Positions 1 to 9,328 of a stretch of 64,000 bases of DNA are shown here, piece by piece (position 1 is the stretch's first letter; each line of letters starts with the position of its first letter). Under the pieces are notes generated by a model, which did not search any database, was not told the DNA's origin, and saw only the letters and a program-made list of their open reading frames with translations. This DNA comes from Saitoella complicata NRRL Y-17804. Its lineage: Eukaryota; Ascomycota; Saitoellomycetes; Saitoellales; Saitoellaceae. The stretch lies in contig NW_017567015.1 of assembly GCF_001661265.1 (NCBI RefSeq), positions 1-64,000 on the forward strand. The letters are read 5' to 3'. A program made the position numbers and the translations under genes.

Positions 1-129
1 TAACCCTAACCCTAACCCTAACCCTAACCCTAACCCTAACCCTAACCCTAACCCTAACCCTAACCCTAACCCTAACCCTAACCCTAACCCTAACCCTAAC
101 CCTAACCCTAACCCTAACCCTAACCCTAA
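1..129. repeat. Telomeric CCCTAA repeat array
   Basis: About 21 perfect tandem copies of CCCTAA (TTAGGG on the other strand, running toward the chromosome end) open the window with no interruption. This is the canonical telomere repeat of filamentous fungi, so base 1 is at or very near a physical chromosome end. The array stops abruptly at CCCTAA followed by GGGAGTAG, the start of a different tandem repeat. Confidence 0.98.
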
Positions 130-404
130 GGGAGTAGCCTGTAGCGACAGCGAGGGAGTAGCCTGTAGCGACAGCGAGGGAATAGCCTGTAGCGACAGCG
201 AGGGAATAGCCTGTAGCGACAGCGAGGGAATAGCCTGTAGCGACAGCGAGGGAATAGCCTGTAGCGACAGCGAGGGAATAGCCTGTAGCGACAGCGACGG
301 CGAGGGAGTATGCTGTAGCGACGACGAGGGTGTAAGCTGTAGCTGTAGACTGTAGCGACAGCGAGGGAGTAGTAGCTGTACGCTGTACGCTGTACGCTGT
401 AGGC
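130..404. repeat. Subtelomeric 24-bp tandem repeat, hairpin-capable
   Basis: Seven nearly identical 24-bp units run from 130 to 297. Each starts GGGAGTAGCC or GGGAATAGCC and contains CTGT-AGCG-ACAG, a perfect 4-bp stem with a 4-nt loop. Degenerate copies follow to about 404, ending in a stretch of CTGTACG and CTGTAGG variants. The first two units have GGGAGTAG and the next five GGGAATAG, which suggests block expansion. The 24-bp period is a multiple of three, so an artificial eight-residue repeat ORF appears on the minus strand. I regard that ORF as a by-product. It abuts the telomere directly, as telomere-associated sequence. Confidence 0.9.
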
Positions 405-429
405 ACTTAGCAGCTCAGCGCACAAATCT

Positions 430-534
430 GAGGGCATGGGCCGCCTTGAGGGCATGGGCCGTCTCCGCATCCGCCGATCGTTTCCACAAACGGGTTAGCG
501 TCGCCCAAAACGGACGGCCCATGCCATGGGCCGT
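430..534. repeat. Short direct repeat and perfect palindrome built on CATGGGCC
   Basis: An 18-bp direct repeat occupies 430-447 and 448-465; both copies start GAGGGCATGGGCCG. At 514-534 lies a perfect inverted repeat with arms ACGGCCCATG and CATGGGCCGT around a single C. The same CATGGGCC core occurs in both elements. No coding sequence was recognised here. Confidence 0.7.
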
Positions 535-580
535 CGATGTACTAGTAGTAGGCTTCCTAGAAGCCGGTACAGAACTTTAC

Positions 581-795
581 TATATAAAGGGGATGTTTTG
601 GTAGCTTTATTTCTACATTCGAATAACAATCACTTCTTACTACTCCATCCGTTACACCATGCATGCTTCACGTGAGCGGGAGCTAACCGCCCGCTGACAA
701 AATAATCCGTCTATGTTTTGTAAGGGTTGGTCTGACCTCAGCGCATTATGCCCTGGATTATAACCTAATTCGCTGTAAATTTTGCAGATGTTTGA
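581..795 (+). promoter_or_regulatory. Promoter-like subtelomeric relic (TATA, leader, splice-like signals)
   Basis: TATATAAAGG at 581-590 is followed by an A/C/T-rich leader and then ATG at 659. That ATG opens only 12 codons. A GTGAGC donor-like site lies at 675. A branch-like TAACCTAAT and a TTTTGCAG acceptor-like site follow near 760-786. I could not join these into an ORF of useful length. It may be the decayed 5' end of a lost subtelomeric gene, or the promoter of a short noncoding transcript. From here to the next gene at 1002 I see nothing else. Confidence 0.3.
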
Positions 796-1001
796 CTACT
801 CCCAATGCTCCTGTAGTCACGAGCGTAACCAGCTGCAACCCATGAATAAGAAAATGTAGTAAAAGTATCCCGCCTCCCCGATTGCAAACCGATCTGTGAC
901 CCAAATCGAAAGTTCTATCCAACCATAGCCTCTTGAGCCTGTCCTCCGCCCATTCTGATTTCCCACCCATCTGATATAGGTAACACGTCCGATACTCGTC
1001 T

Positions 1002-2573
1002 CTACAGCAGTGTCATCAGACACATCACCAGTGTAACAGCTCCCACCACCATCGACACCGATTTCGCCTTCAGCACATCAGCGCCTCCACTACTAACAGT
1101 CCTCACAACCCCCGGCTCAGCAACACTTCCCTGTCCCGGGACACCACCCCTGACCCTCCATCCCAACCCCGCCAACACGATCCTCAATCCCGGTCCGAAA
1201 GGCCCATACGCGTCTCCATCGGGAACACCCACGCTCGCCATCGTTTGCTGCAGCGTCACACCCGAAACCTGTGCATATCCCATCAGGAAATCGCGCGTTG
1301 CGGCGTACTCCGCGTCCGAGAAATGCGAGATAGATGACCCGGAGGAGAAGGGAGCAATCGAAGTCTCGAGCATCATGCCGGTGTTATTCGAAGAAGACGA
1401 ATTGATGAGCGGGTGCGAGAACGAGATCGAATACGCCGTCGTCGCCTGCGCCAGCATATGCTCCGCCAACCCCACAGCAGCGTCATCATCCAAGAACGCA
1501 CTGGTTAGGTTCGCAGCAGTTGCGTACGTCACATTCAACAACGCAGGGAACAGCGTATTCAACTCCGTAGTAACATTCGTCGCATACACATACTCGAACC
1601 CCGTCAACGTATCCGACTGATTAAACTGCAACAAGCGATCAAACGCATATTCCACAAACCCACCAAACGTTACGTCCCCAGCGTCCCCACTCGTCGTACT
1701 CGGATACGTCAACAAAATATTCGGGGTCAACGCCGTCGGGCTTGCGGGATGAATATAATCCTCCCACGCACTCGAGAATCCCAATCCATGCATCAACTCA
1801 TGAAGCGTAACATAAAGAAGATCATACTCCTTCTCCCCAATCGACGCGGATTTATTCGTCCACCAGAAGTCTTCGTCAGAGTTGATCTGCATCGTGATAT
1901 CGAACTCCGAAAACTCGACGTTTTGGGTGACGGAGGAGTTGAATTGTCGAACAACAGCTTGTGGGTAGAAGCGGGCGTGGTTGTCTGCGTCCATGAGGGG
2001 GACGGTACGTGCTGGTGCCGCACCACCGAGGGATTGGATATTCGATCCAGCTTTGTTGGCGGAGGAGGATAATCCGAGGCCGAAGGGGAGGATGGTTGCG
2101 TTGACGTTGATCGTGGCGTTGATTTCGAGGATTTGGCTGATCATCCACCCAGCTTCCTGAAACACCGACTCCATCCCCGAACAAATCGTCGCATCGGCAC
2201 CGGTACCGCAGGTCGTGGTAAAATTGAACATGTTCGCAGAGGAATTATCGGGAGCCGAGAGAGCTGGTAACAGCAGAATATCTTCTATTGGTGACAAAGG
2301 CGCAGATGCGAAGATAGAAGTCGCAGGTGTGGTGACATTAGTGTCTGTCTTGTTTGCCGTACCCAGTGACGCATTGGTCGCTTGACGGCGTTGAAGTGTC
2401 GTAGCTGATGACGACGGCCAGCAATCGACCACCACGTACGATGTCGGACGTAACGGGTCCAGATGATCGAGACACCATAATGGAGGAGCGCCCTCATGTG
2501 GTTGTGACGATGCTGAAACTACCGTGCCCGCGAAGACCGATGCGAGCAATAGTACTGTAGATAGTGGAAGCAT
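1002..2573 (-). CDS. Secreted GPI-anchored zinc metalloprotease-like protein
   Basis: Single exon, 523 aa. The chosen ATG at 2573 opens a clear signal peptide (MLPLSTVLLLASVFAGTVVSA). An in-frame ATG exists 69 nt upstream but would bury the signal. Residues 258-270 carry HELMHGLGFSSAW, an HExxH zinc site with the HGxGF extension of metzincin-like peptidases. Many N-x-S/T sites point to a glycosylated extracellular chain. The C-terminus is a hydrophobic tail (MVVGAVTLVMCLMTLL) after a Ser/Gly-rich segment, typical of a GPI signal. Likely role: a cell-wall or surface protease or adhesin-like enzyme. The substrate is unknown. It is the first gene from the telomere, a usual place for variable surface genes. 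Confidence 0.75.
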   Translation of the reverse strand: MLPLSTVLLLASVFAGTVVSASSQPHEGAPPLWCLDHLDPLRPTSYVVVDCWPSSSATTLQRRQATNASLGTANKTDTNVTTPATSIFASAPLSPIEDILLLPALSAPDNSSANMFNFTTTCGTGADATICSGMESVFQEAGWMISQILEINATINVNATILPFGLGLSSSANKAGSNIQSLGGAAPARTVPLMDADNHARFYPQAVVRQFNSSVTQNVEFSEFDITMQINSDEDFWWTNKSASIGEKEYDLLYVTLHELMHGLGFSSAWEDYIHPASPTALTPNILLTYPSTTSGDAGDVTFGGFVEYAFDRLLQFNQSDTLTGFEYVYATNVTTELNTLFPALLNVTYATAANLTSAFLDDDAAVGLAEHMLAQATTAYSISFSHPLINSSSSNNTGMMLETSIAPFSSGSSISHFSDAEYAATRDFLMGYAQVSGVTLQQTMASVGVPDGDAYGPFGPGLRIVLAGLGWRVRGGVPGQGSVAEPGVVRTVSSGGADVLKAKSVSMVVGAVTLVMCLMTLL

Positions 2574-3637
2574 CTTGCTGTTCGTACTGTATAGGGGTAT
2601 CTTCTCAATGCCAATTGTAATGAACGCCGATAAAGAAGTCAAGACGATGCCACTAGACCATAGACGAGCGAAAGACGAATTCGAACTGACAGTGTCGAGG
2701 TCGAAAAGACAAAAAGGGGCACACCGACGAACGTAGGCGGAGCCCTCCCTTACACAGTGACGTCTAACGCGTTATCTGAGAAAGGGAATTGAAGTCGACA
2801 AGAAAAGACGTTTAAACGGAACGATTGTCCTTGGTCGGAAGAACCAGTCGTGTATTCGTGAGTTCGCGGCCGTGTTGTCCTCTCTCGAACCGAATAATCT
2901 CTCGTATGTTTCGGTTCCGGCGGCAGAGCTGAGTTCAGGCCCGTTCTCAATTTCAGATAAACACAAGGTGTAATTTCCTTTCTCGCCGACTGAAGCTTTT
3001 CGCCTGAAGATCGAATTCCTCACTGATAGTAGCCGGAACTGTTGATAGAAGGTTATAGAGAGCGTATATTTGAACACCTTTGAACACCCTTCCTCTATAT
3101 CACCGCTCACTCAAAACGTTGACATTCCGCGGACGCCATGCAGCCCTACTACTGCACCCTACCTGTGCACCTTACAGGCGGCGACAATGCTAGGAAAGCT
3201 TAGACGACGGGAAGGAAATGGGAAGAAACGGAATGGGGCTCGTCATATTTGTCTACTTGTGTGTCTTCTAGTGCAATCCCGTGTACTCCTTTGCTCTGTT
3301 TGTTGCAATTGCATCTCATGACCATGGCCATCCGCTTTGGTTGGGACACCCCATCATGCATAGTAACCGCTGAGGAGGTACCCAAAAACCGGCCCCGTGA
3401 CGGTGATACTTCATCCTTGCTTGGCCATGACATGGACGAGCTGTTTGCGTCACGCCTTTGTCCAATGTGTTCCCGTGCTCTCGAAAGACGGCCAGCCTGT
3501 GTCGTCGGTCGCGCTCGATTCCCACCCGATCATCCCGACGAACGTGGTGCCGGTGCCTCACCTCATAGATCAACTCAATGTCCAGAACCGGACAACTCTC
3601 TCCATGGCCTTACCCGGTCTCCGGCGGCCTCCCACTA
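2574..3637. other. Intergenic, no gene seen
   Basis: Between the 5' end of the metalloprotease gene and the 3' end of MED9. Several short ORFs exist on both strands, but they lack ATG starts or recognisable features. It should hold the metalloprotease promoter (upper part of 2574-2800). Confidence 0.6.
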
Positions 3638-4144
3638 TCATCTCACGACATATCCACACCCTCCATCTTCACCTCTTCCCCAACCACAGCCTCCTCCCCA
3701 CCCAGTCTCCCCTCCCCCATCCATCTTCCCATCCACAAGCATCTTCAACGTATTCCTACTCCCACGAAGTTAGCCCCACCCCCACATCTCGTGGACAGAA
3801 ACGCGTACCTCTTCTTCTCAATCCCCTCCTCAATCCTCCCAATAACCCTCCTCTGTGCCTCCAAACTCAACTCTTGACCCTCGATCCCACTTACCGCCTC
3901 TTTCGCTTTCGAGAATGATTCGCGTAGTGCGTGTGCCTGTCTCTAACAATCAGCGGTTGTATCCCGTCGTGAGAGGGAGAGAGAGACGTACCTCGGCAGT
4001 AACTTCATTCTGTGCGGCCCCAGACGAGAGTTTGTCGAACAAAATCTGGATACGTGGCAATAACGTAAAGAGACTACGGTCGAGGGGTTGGACCGTCGTG
4101 AAACCCGGTGTGGTTTCGGCTGTGGGTGGGGACGACATCGACAT
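3638..4144 (-). CDS. MED9: Mediator complex subunit 9
   Basis: Three-exon model: 3992-4144, 3809-3936, 3638-3755; 132 aa. Introns begin GTACGT and GTACGC; the second has a GCTAAC branch. Exon 1 encodes a short Ser/Thr/Pro leader, then a helix containing FTLLPRIQILFDKLSSG. Exon 2 continues AHALRESFSKAKEAVSGIEG and the S-x-E-x-Q segment. This is the helical heptad pattern of Med9 (CxxK-type middle-module subunit). Med9 bridges to RNA polymerase II initiation in the nucleus. The end of exon 2 and the Gly-rich exon 3 are less certain, since exon 2 could read through the second intron. Confidence 0.65.
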
Positions 4145-4470
4145 TGGTCGGGATGTGCTCGCTAGCCGCCCGAGATGGTAGAGGGATGGCGGTTGAGCCG
4201 AGTAGGGTATGTGAATGGTGTGCCGGGACGTGGGTTCGTGCCGTCTATTTCGTAGCTGCTGGACGTACTTACTGGTCAGCGGCGGCCCTGGGCCTTGGGT
4301 GTGGGGTACGTCGCAGTCGCGGTCGCGTTCGACCCTCGAGCCCGCAGATCTTACCGTACAGGGCAATTGCAATTGAGAAACCGACAACGTTAACGCAACT
4401 TAGCAACTTCTGACACTTCAGGTGAAGCCTGCAGGCCCCGCAACAACCCAGGAACGCAAGCAAAAAGAAG
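4145..4470. other. Intergenic between MED9 and tRNA-Glu
   Basis: MED9 5' region. The minus-strand TTTTT near 4461-4465, just after the tRNA, is a plausible RNA polymerase III terminator. No other gene is seen. Confidence 0.6.
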
Positions 4471-4542
4471 TTCCGTTACGGGGAATCGAACCCCGGCCTC
4501 TTCGGTGAGAGCGAAGTATCCTAGCCCCTAGACCATAACGGA
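4471..4542 (-). tRNA. tRNA-Glu (CUC anticodon)
   Basis: Minus-strand sequence folds as a complete 72-nt cloverleaf. The acceptor stem TCCGTTA pairs with TAACGGA, with discriminator A. The D arm is GGTCTAGGGGCTAGGAT. The anticodon stem is CTTCG/CGAAG with loop CTCTCAC (anticodon CTC at 34-36). The T arm is CCGGGGTTCGATTCCCCG. No intron and no encoded CCA. A T-rich Pol III terminator follows within 10 nt. Confidence 0.97.
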
Positions 4543-4638
4543 TTGTGGTGTTGGTTGGGCAAATAAAACATATACTGAGATAACGCGCGAAACATGTCTT
4601 TACGATTTGCTTTAGTCTTGTTGAATTGAGTTTGAGCG

Positions 4639-5007
4639 TCAGCCGCTACACCATAAATGACACTGGGGGCTATAGGGTGCTGTACTGGAACTTGAACTAG
4701 CTTCTGCAGTGGGTACAATACACACAAATGCAAAGTTCGAAACGATGCGACATCGGACAAACTTTGAATTGGTAATTTGGAAGGTCGGACAATCGAAAGG
4801 GTCGAATGACGGCCCTCCAACTGCTCTGACTTCCTGACACACCGGAACACTTCCGGGTTTCTGCATCCAATCAACCAGCAGTTTCAACAGCACGTCCAGC
4901 ATCTTTGGCATAGCTAACAAAGTCAGTTCCCACGCCTTCCGCTTTGTCACGGCCACGCATTCGAGGGCGAGCTGGATGAATGTGGTGAACTGGCGAAATT
5001 TCAGGGT
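4639..5007 (-). other. Unrecognised ORF fragment beside the tRNA gene
   Basis: Minus-strand reading frame open for 122 codons after an in-frame TAA. It lacks an ATG near its start. The first half reads like protein (FTTFIQLALECVAVTKRKA, then WELTLLAMPKMLDVLLKLLV) and the second half looks non-coding. The alpha-helical first half vaguely resembles the region before the reverse transcriptase of non-LTR (LINE) elements. The position next to a tRNA would suit that, but the resemblance is weak. It may equally be an exon of an unrecognised gene or chance. The rest of 4543-5374 holds only the presumed HUL4 promoter. Confidence 0.2.
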
Positions 5008-5374
5008 TTAAGGATGTCGACGATTCAATATCATGAACGTACTCGAAGGTGACTTTCTCATGGTCGATTGTTATCGTTATCGATTACGCGCGATCATGTA
5101 AGCACGGGCGCGTCCCTTCTCTCAGCTGTGTGTAAGGCAACGGACCGTACCAGAGCCCTTCACCACCAGCAGGTGACCACTCAGCGCATTCATCCCGATC
5201 GACGAGGCCCAGCTCTTGCTATCAACAGCTCTATTCCTTCTGCTGTATTATAAAGCTGTGTCGTCCTGGTTCTCCTAGATCTCATGCTTCCCGTCCGGAA
5301 AGCTTAAGTGTGATCACCCAACAACCCAGGACGGACAACAGCATACGCTGACCAACAACACCACGACACAAAAC

Positions 5375-7615
5375 ATGCTATCCTCGCCTCTTCGTGCTCC
5401 GCCAGCGGCCGCACCTTCAAGCGGTATGATCGTCGGCAAACGAAGTGCAGTACCGACGTTGCCACAACCCTCCACAATGGTACAGGGTAAATGCGCCTGC
5501 TGCGATACCCGTCTCAAATATCCCTCGAACGTCCATTGTTACCGATGTACGGTCTGTACAGCCGTCACCGACCTCTCCCCCATCACCCCGAAACGCTTAC
5601 CGAAGGCGTTGAAGCTAGACAGATTGTACGAAATCAAGGAGCGTTGGGAGATGGAGGATGATGCCGGACGCGAAATTCTCGAAAAAGAGGTTTCGAGGGT
5701 TTTCGCCAGTTTCGAGGCTTTGACTGCGTCGTTCTCGACTGGTGATGAGCCATCGCCGACAACCCCCGAAATCGACTACGCTACCCTCTCTCGCGCAATT
5801 TCAACCATCACATCCCTCGACTCCCCTCCACTCATCGACAACATCCTCAAATCCCTTGAGATTCTCCTCCGCCGCCCCGGACTGCCAATGACATCCCCCA
5901 CCGCTCTCCGCCTCATCCCCCTCATTCTCCGCTCAACCCTCCTCTCACCTCCTTCCGTCCCTAAAAAGCGTTCAGTACTCTCACGTCTGGTTGGGTGGGT
6001 TTCCGGGGCAGGGAATAATGGCCACCACATCATCGTTACGTGGCTAAGCCAATGGTCTCGCGAAGATCTCCGTAGTGTCGTGGAGGGTGTTGGTGCGTTA
6101 ATTGCCTACCGCCTCTCCAAAGCCGAGAAAATTACCCGCGATGTCGGGAATGGGATCAGGGGAAAGAAAAGTCTCGTTGCCGTCCTCGATAACGAATACA
6201 CAACCGACTGGCGCACTAAAGCCGCTGCAAAAATGATGGCCCTCTTACATGCTGCATCGAATATGTCCACATCCTCTCCACCTCTCCCAATCTCCGAATT
6301 TTATTGCACGATGATCGACTACATCGACCTCATTTCCGACTTCCGAGATTGGGAACGCGGGGAGTGCGGATTCGCGTTTTGCCAGTATCCACTCCTTATC
6401 TCCCTCGGCTCAAAAATCATAATTCTCGAATACGACGCACGGCGCCAAATGGAGGTAAAAGCCCGTGAAGCATTCTTCGAGACCCTCACAACCAAAAAGG
6501 TGGTACGTCCACATCTCCTTCTCCGAATCCGCCGCGCCAATCTCATGGAAGACTCGATGCGACAACTCCGGGCCGTCGAAGGGGGTGAACTTAAAAAGGG
6601 GCTTCGGATCCAGTTTGAGGGCGAAGATGGTGTTGATGCGGGGGGGTTGCGGAAAGAGTGGTTTCTCATCCTCGTTCGCGAGATTTTCGACCCAAAGTAT
6701 GGACTTTTCGTCGAGGAGGAGTCAAGTGGTGTCGTGTGGTTCGATCCTGCCTCGACGTCGAAAGAGGCGTTGGAGAAGTACTACCTCGCGGGCGTCGTGG
6801 TCGGTCTCGCGATCTACAACTCTACGATATTGGATGTGAGGCTCCCCCGCGCACTGTTTACGAAGTTGATGGGTGGGAGGCTGGGGTTGGAGGATATGGA
6901 AGGGTGGAAACCCGAGTTCGTCAAGGGGTTGCGGCAGTTGCTCGAGTTTGAGGGCGATGTCGAGAGTGTCCTCGGATTGGATTTTACCGTGCACGACATC
7001 TACGGCTCCCTCCGTGAACTCGTACCCAACGGCTCGAGATTGTCCGTGACGAACGCGAATCGGAAAGAGTATGTGGACGCGTATGTGGCGTACCTGCTCA
7101 ACACCAGCGTCAACGCACAATACTCAACCTTCCGCGATGGGTTCTGGCGTGTTTGTGGGGGAAATGCGATGGGGCTGTTTAACGCCGAGGAAGTCGAGGG
7201 TCTCGTTTGTGGACTCGGGATGGGTGAGGAGGGGGTCGACGTGGGAGCAATCCGCGCCGTCGCAGTCTACGAAGGCTACCGTCGTGGTCCCGCCGGTCCC
7301 TCCCCAACCGTCATCAACCCCGAAAAAGACCCCCTCATCACCTGGTTCTGGGCATTCTTCTCCTCCCTCCCCGGCGCCGACCAACGCCGCCTCCTCCGCT
7401 TCGTCACAGGCTCTGACCGTGTTCCCGCGACCGGAGCAGCGAACCTCGCGTTTAAGATCAGTGTCATGCCGGAGGTGAATGGTGGGGAGGATAGATTCCC
7501 GATTGCGCATACGTGTTTTAATCAGATTGTTTTGCCGAGGTATAAGAGGCGGGAGAAGATGGAGGGGATGTTGAGGAGGGCTATGTGGGAGAGTGAGGGG
7601 TTTGGGTTGAGATAG
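5375..7615 (+). CDS. HUL4: HECT-type E3 ubiquitin ligase, Hul4-like
   Basis: Single exon, 746 aa from ATG 5375. The N-terminus carries a small zinc knuckle (CACC at 40-43 and CTVC at 58-61), as in fungal Hul4 proteins. A helical middle follows. The C-terminal HECT domain spans about 390-746. It includes LRIQFEGEDGVDAGGLRKEW, the classic N-lobe signature, and the C-lobe HTCFNQIVLPRY with catalytic Cys714. HECT enzymes take ubiquitin from an E2 onto this cysteine before passing it to substrate. Yeast Hul4 acts in quality control of misfolded cytosolic proteins and is linked to Tom1. The yeast protein is longer (about 890 aa), so this copy is compact but complete. Confidence 0.85.
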   Translation: MLSSPLRAPPAAAPSSGMIVGKRSAVPTLPQPSTMVQGKCACCDTRLKYPSNVHCYRCTVCTAVTDLSPITPKRLPKALKLDRLYEIKERWEMEDDAGREILEKEVSRVFASFEALTASFSTGDEPSPTTPEIDYATLSRAISTITSLDSPPLIDNILKSLEILLRRPGLPMTSPTALRLIPLILRSTLLSPPSVPKKRSVLSRLVGWVSGAGNNGHHIIVTWLSQWSREDLRSVVEGVGALIAYRLSKAEKITRDVGNGIRGKKSLVAVLDNEYTTDWRTKAAAKMMALLHAASNMSTSSPPLPISEFYCTMIDYIDLISDFRDWERGECGFAFCQYPLLISLGSKIIILEYDARRQMEVKAREAFFETLTTKKVVRPHLLLRIRRANLMEDSMRQLRAVEGGELKKGLRIQFEGEDGVDAGGLRKEWFLILVREIFDPKYGLFVEEESSGVVWFDPASTSKEALEKYYLAGVVVGLAIYNSTILDVRLPRALFTKLMGGRLGLEDMEGWKPEFVKGLRQLLEFEGDVESVLGLDFTVHDIYGSLRELVPNGSRLSVTNANRKEYVDAYVAYLLNTSVNAQYSTFRDGFWRVCGGNAMGLFNAEEVEGLVCGLGMGEEGVDVGAIRAVAVYEGYRRGPAGPSPTVINPEKDPLITWFWAFFSSLPGADQRRLLRFVTGSDRVPATGAANLAFKISVMPEVNGGEDRFPIAHTCFNQIVLPRYKRREKMEGMLRRAMWESEGFGLR

Positions 7616-7963
7616 ATGAACGACTGGAGCGAGTTCGAGTGTGGAGGGGACTTTGAGTGTAGGTTATTGTTGGTATACCACAACTGTCTCCTACGAGGGG
7701 AGATTGAGATATGCATGGAGTACGCGGGGCGTTTTATTTCTTTCTTGTTCTTTTTTCTCATGGTATGGTTAGCAGGATAGTCTCGAACTCGTGGGAATTT
7801 GTCTGCTGACTTGCTCACGGTCTTCGACGCTTGACCCCTTTATCTCCCACCGCGGGTCCCCGGCCGGCCCCCCCAGGCATCACACCATCCGCATCCGCAT
7901 TCAAACCGACCATCGACCATCACAGACAGTTATTGCACCCGGCTCCTATTCTTCCTCGACAAA
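7616..7963. other. Intergenic: HUL4 3' region and next promoter
   Basis: T-rich 3' end of HUL4 (around 7735-7760), then a C-rich pyrimidine stretch leading to the next start codon. No gene or RNA seen. Confidence 0.6.
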
Positions 7964-8823
7964 ATGCCAGCCAAACCCATCGCTACCACCAAACCCAGTA
8001 CGTGCCCCTTTCCCTTCATCATCGTCCTTCACTTCCCTAACAAACACCCTTTCTCTCCCATAGAGTCCACCAAACCCCGCCCCACAGTCAAACCCGCCCC
8101 CGACCGCAAATCAAACCTCATCTCCAACTCCTCCTCCGACAACGACAACGACAACGACGCCGGACAGGGCAGCTACACCGCCCTCATCGAAACCTTCGCA
8201 GCGAAAGCCGCAGCGAATAAAGCGAAGGAACAAGCTGCTGCGAAGGAGAAGTTTACGCGGTATGTTGATGTACAAGTTAAGAGGTTAGAGTCGTCCGCTA
8301 GGGAGGCTGTCGAGGTTGCGTACGTACATACCCTGGTGTTGGAGATGTAAAGCAGGGATGTATGCTGATGATGACGAGGAGTAGGGCGGGGTACACGCAC
8401 CAAATCGAAACCTTCCACACCGAATCCTTCGCCGCCCTCACGTTACCCTCCCCCTCCACCACCACCACCACGGCGGACCCCCTCTCCCAATCCGCCCACG
8501 ACGTCCTCTCCCGCGCCCAAACCCTCCTCTCAACCACATCCAACTTCAGCTCCACCACAACCACCCTCCTCAGCGACCTCCACACCGAACTCGACGGCAT
8601 CGTGGGTGTATGGGACCGTGATCGCGAGGCATTGCGGGAGGCGCTGGGGGCGTTGAGGAGAAAGAGGGGGAGGGGAGTCGAGGGGGTCGTTAGGGGTGGG
8701 GGGTTTGGGGAGAAGAGGGTTGTTAGGGGAGCTAAGGGGTATGTGGATTCCTTCGTTTCGTTGGTGCGAATACTGACTTGGGGTGTTTGTAGGATGTTGA
8801 AGGGGTTTGGTACGGGGAAGTGA
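7964..8823 (+). CDS. Uncharacterised coiled, basic-tailed protein
   Basis: Four-exon model: 7964-7997, 8064-8319, 8385-8738, 8793-8823; 224 aa. Donors are GTACGT, GTACGT and GTATGT. The last intron has a CTGAC branch. The N-terminus is Lys/Pro-rich, followed by a Ser/Asp/Asn stretch. An Ala/Lys/Glu helix (about 55-100) looks like a coiled coil. A Thr/Ser loop and a second long helix follow, then a Gly/Arg-rich basic tail. I recognise no family. The order acidic linker, coiled coil, basic tail would suit a nuclear scaffold protein, but this is only inference. Confidence 0.6.
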
Positions 8824-9328
8824 GGTTGACGTGCCAGGAGAATCATAGAGTGATATGAGGAGGTGTGGCAAGTTCCGCTTGACTGGTTGATACCATGCTG
8901 ACGATATACACACAGGCTTTCCATGGACCGAGGTACGGTATTGTCGAGATGTATGCTATGTGAAACGAAGTCGGCAAGATATATGGCGGGTAGGATATAA
9001 CTGGTGGATATGGCGTCGGTCGATTGTCGCTTTCTCAATATACCCGACATTCATTGCACAGGAAAAAAGGTGAACTTGCACAAAAAGATGAACGCGGTAA
9101 CTGAACAGGCCTCAGCATGTTCCGATGGATTCGAATGAGACAAGAAAACGATCCCATATGCATTTGTCGCCCGTAAACACAACGAGAGAAGAATTCCCAA
9201 CAAAAAAAAATCCCTTTTGCTTGCGAGAAATCACAACTCCCATTCAGACTCTCAACATGCTTGTTTTGTTTGAATCCAGGACATACGACGCTAGACCTAA
9301 TTTCCTTTTCACAAGAGTAAAAAGGAAC
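8824..9328. other. Convergent intergenic region
   Basis: 3' regions of two genes facing each other. It includes an A-run near 9206-9213. No coding signal is seen. Confidence 0.6.

Noticed and set aside
126-470. Minus-strand ORF with eight-residue repeats in the subtelomere
   Set aside because: It is produced by the 24-bp DNA repeat, which is a multiple of three; no promoter, start context or family.
2772-3110. 112-codon minus-strand frame upstream of the metalloprotease
   Set aside because: It starts at GTG, not ATG, and has no recognisable composition or domain.
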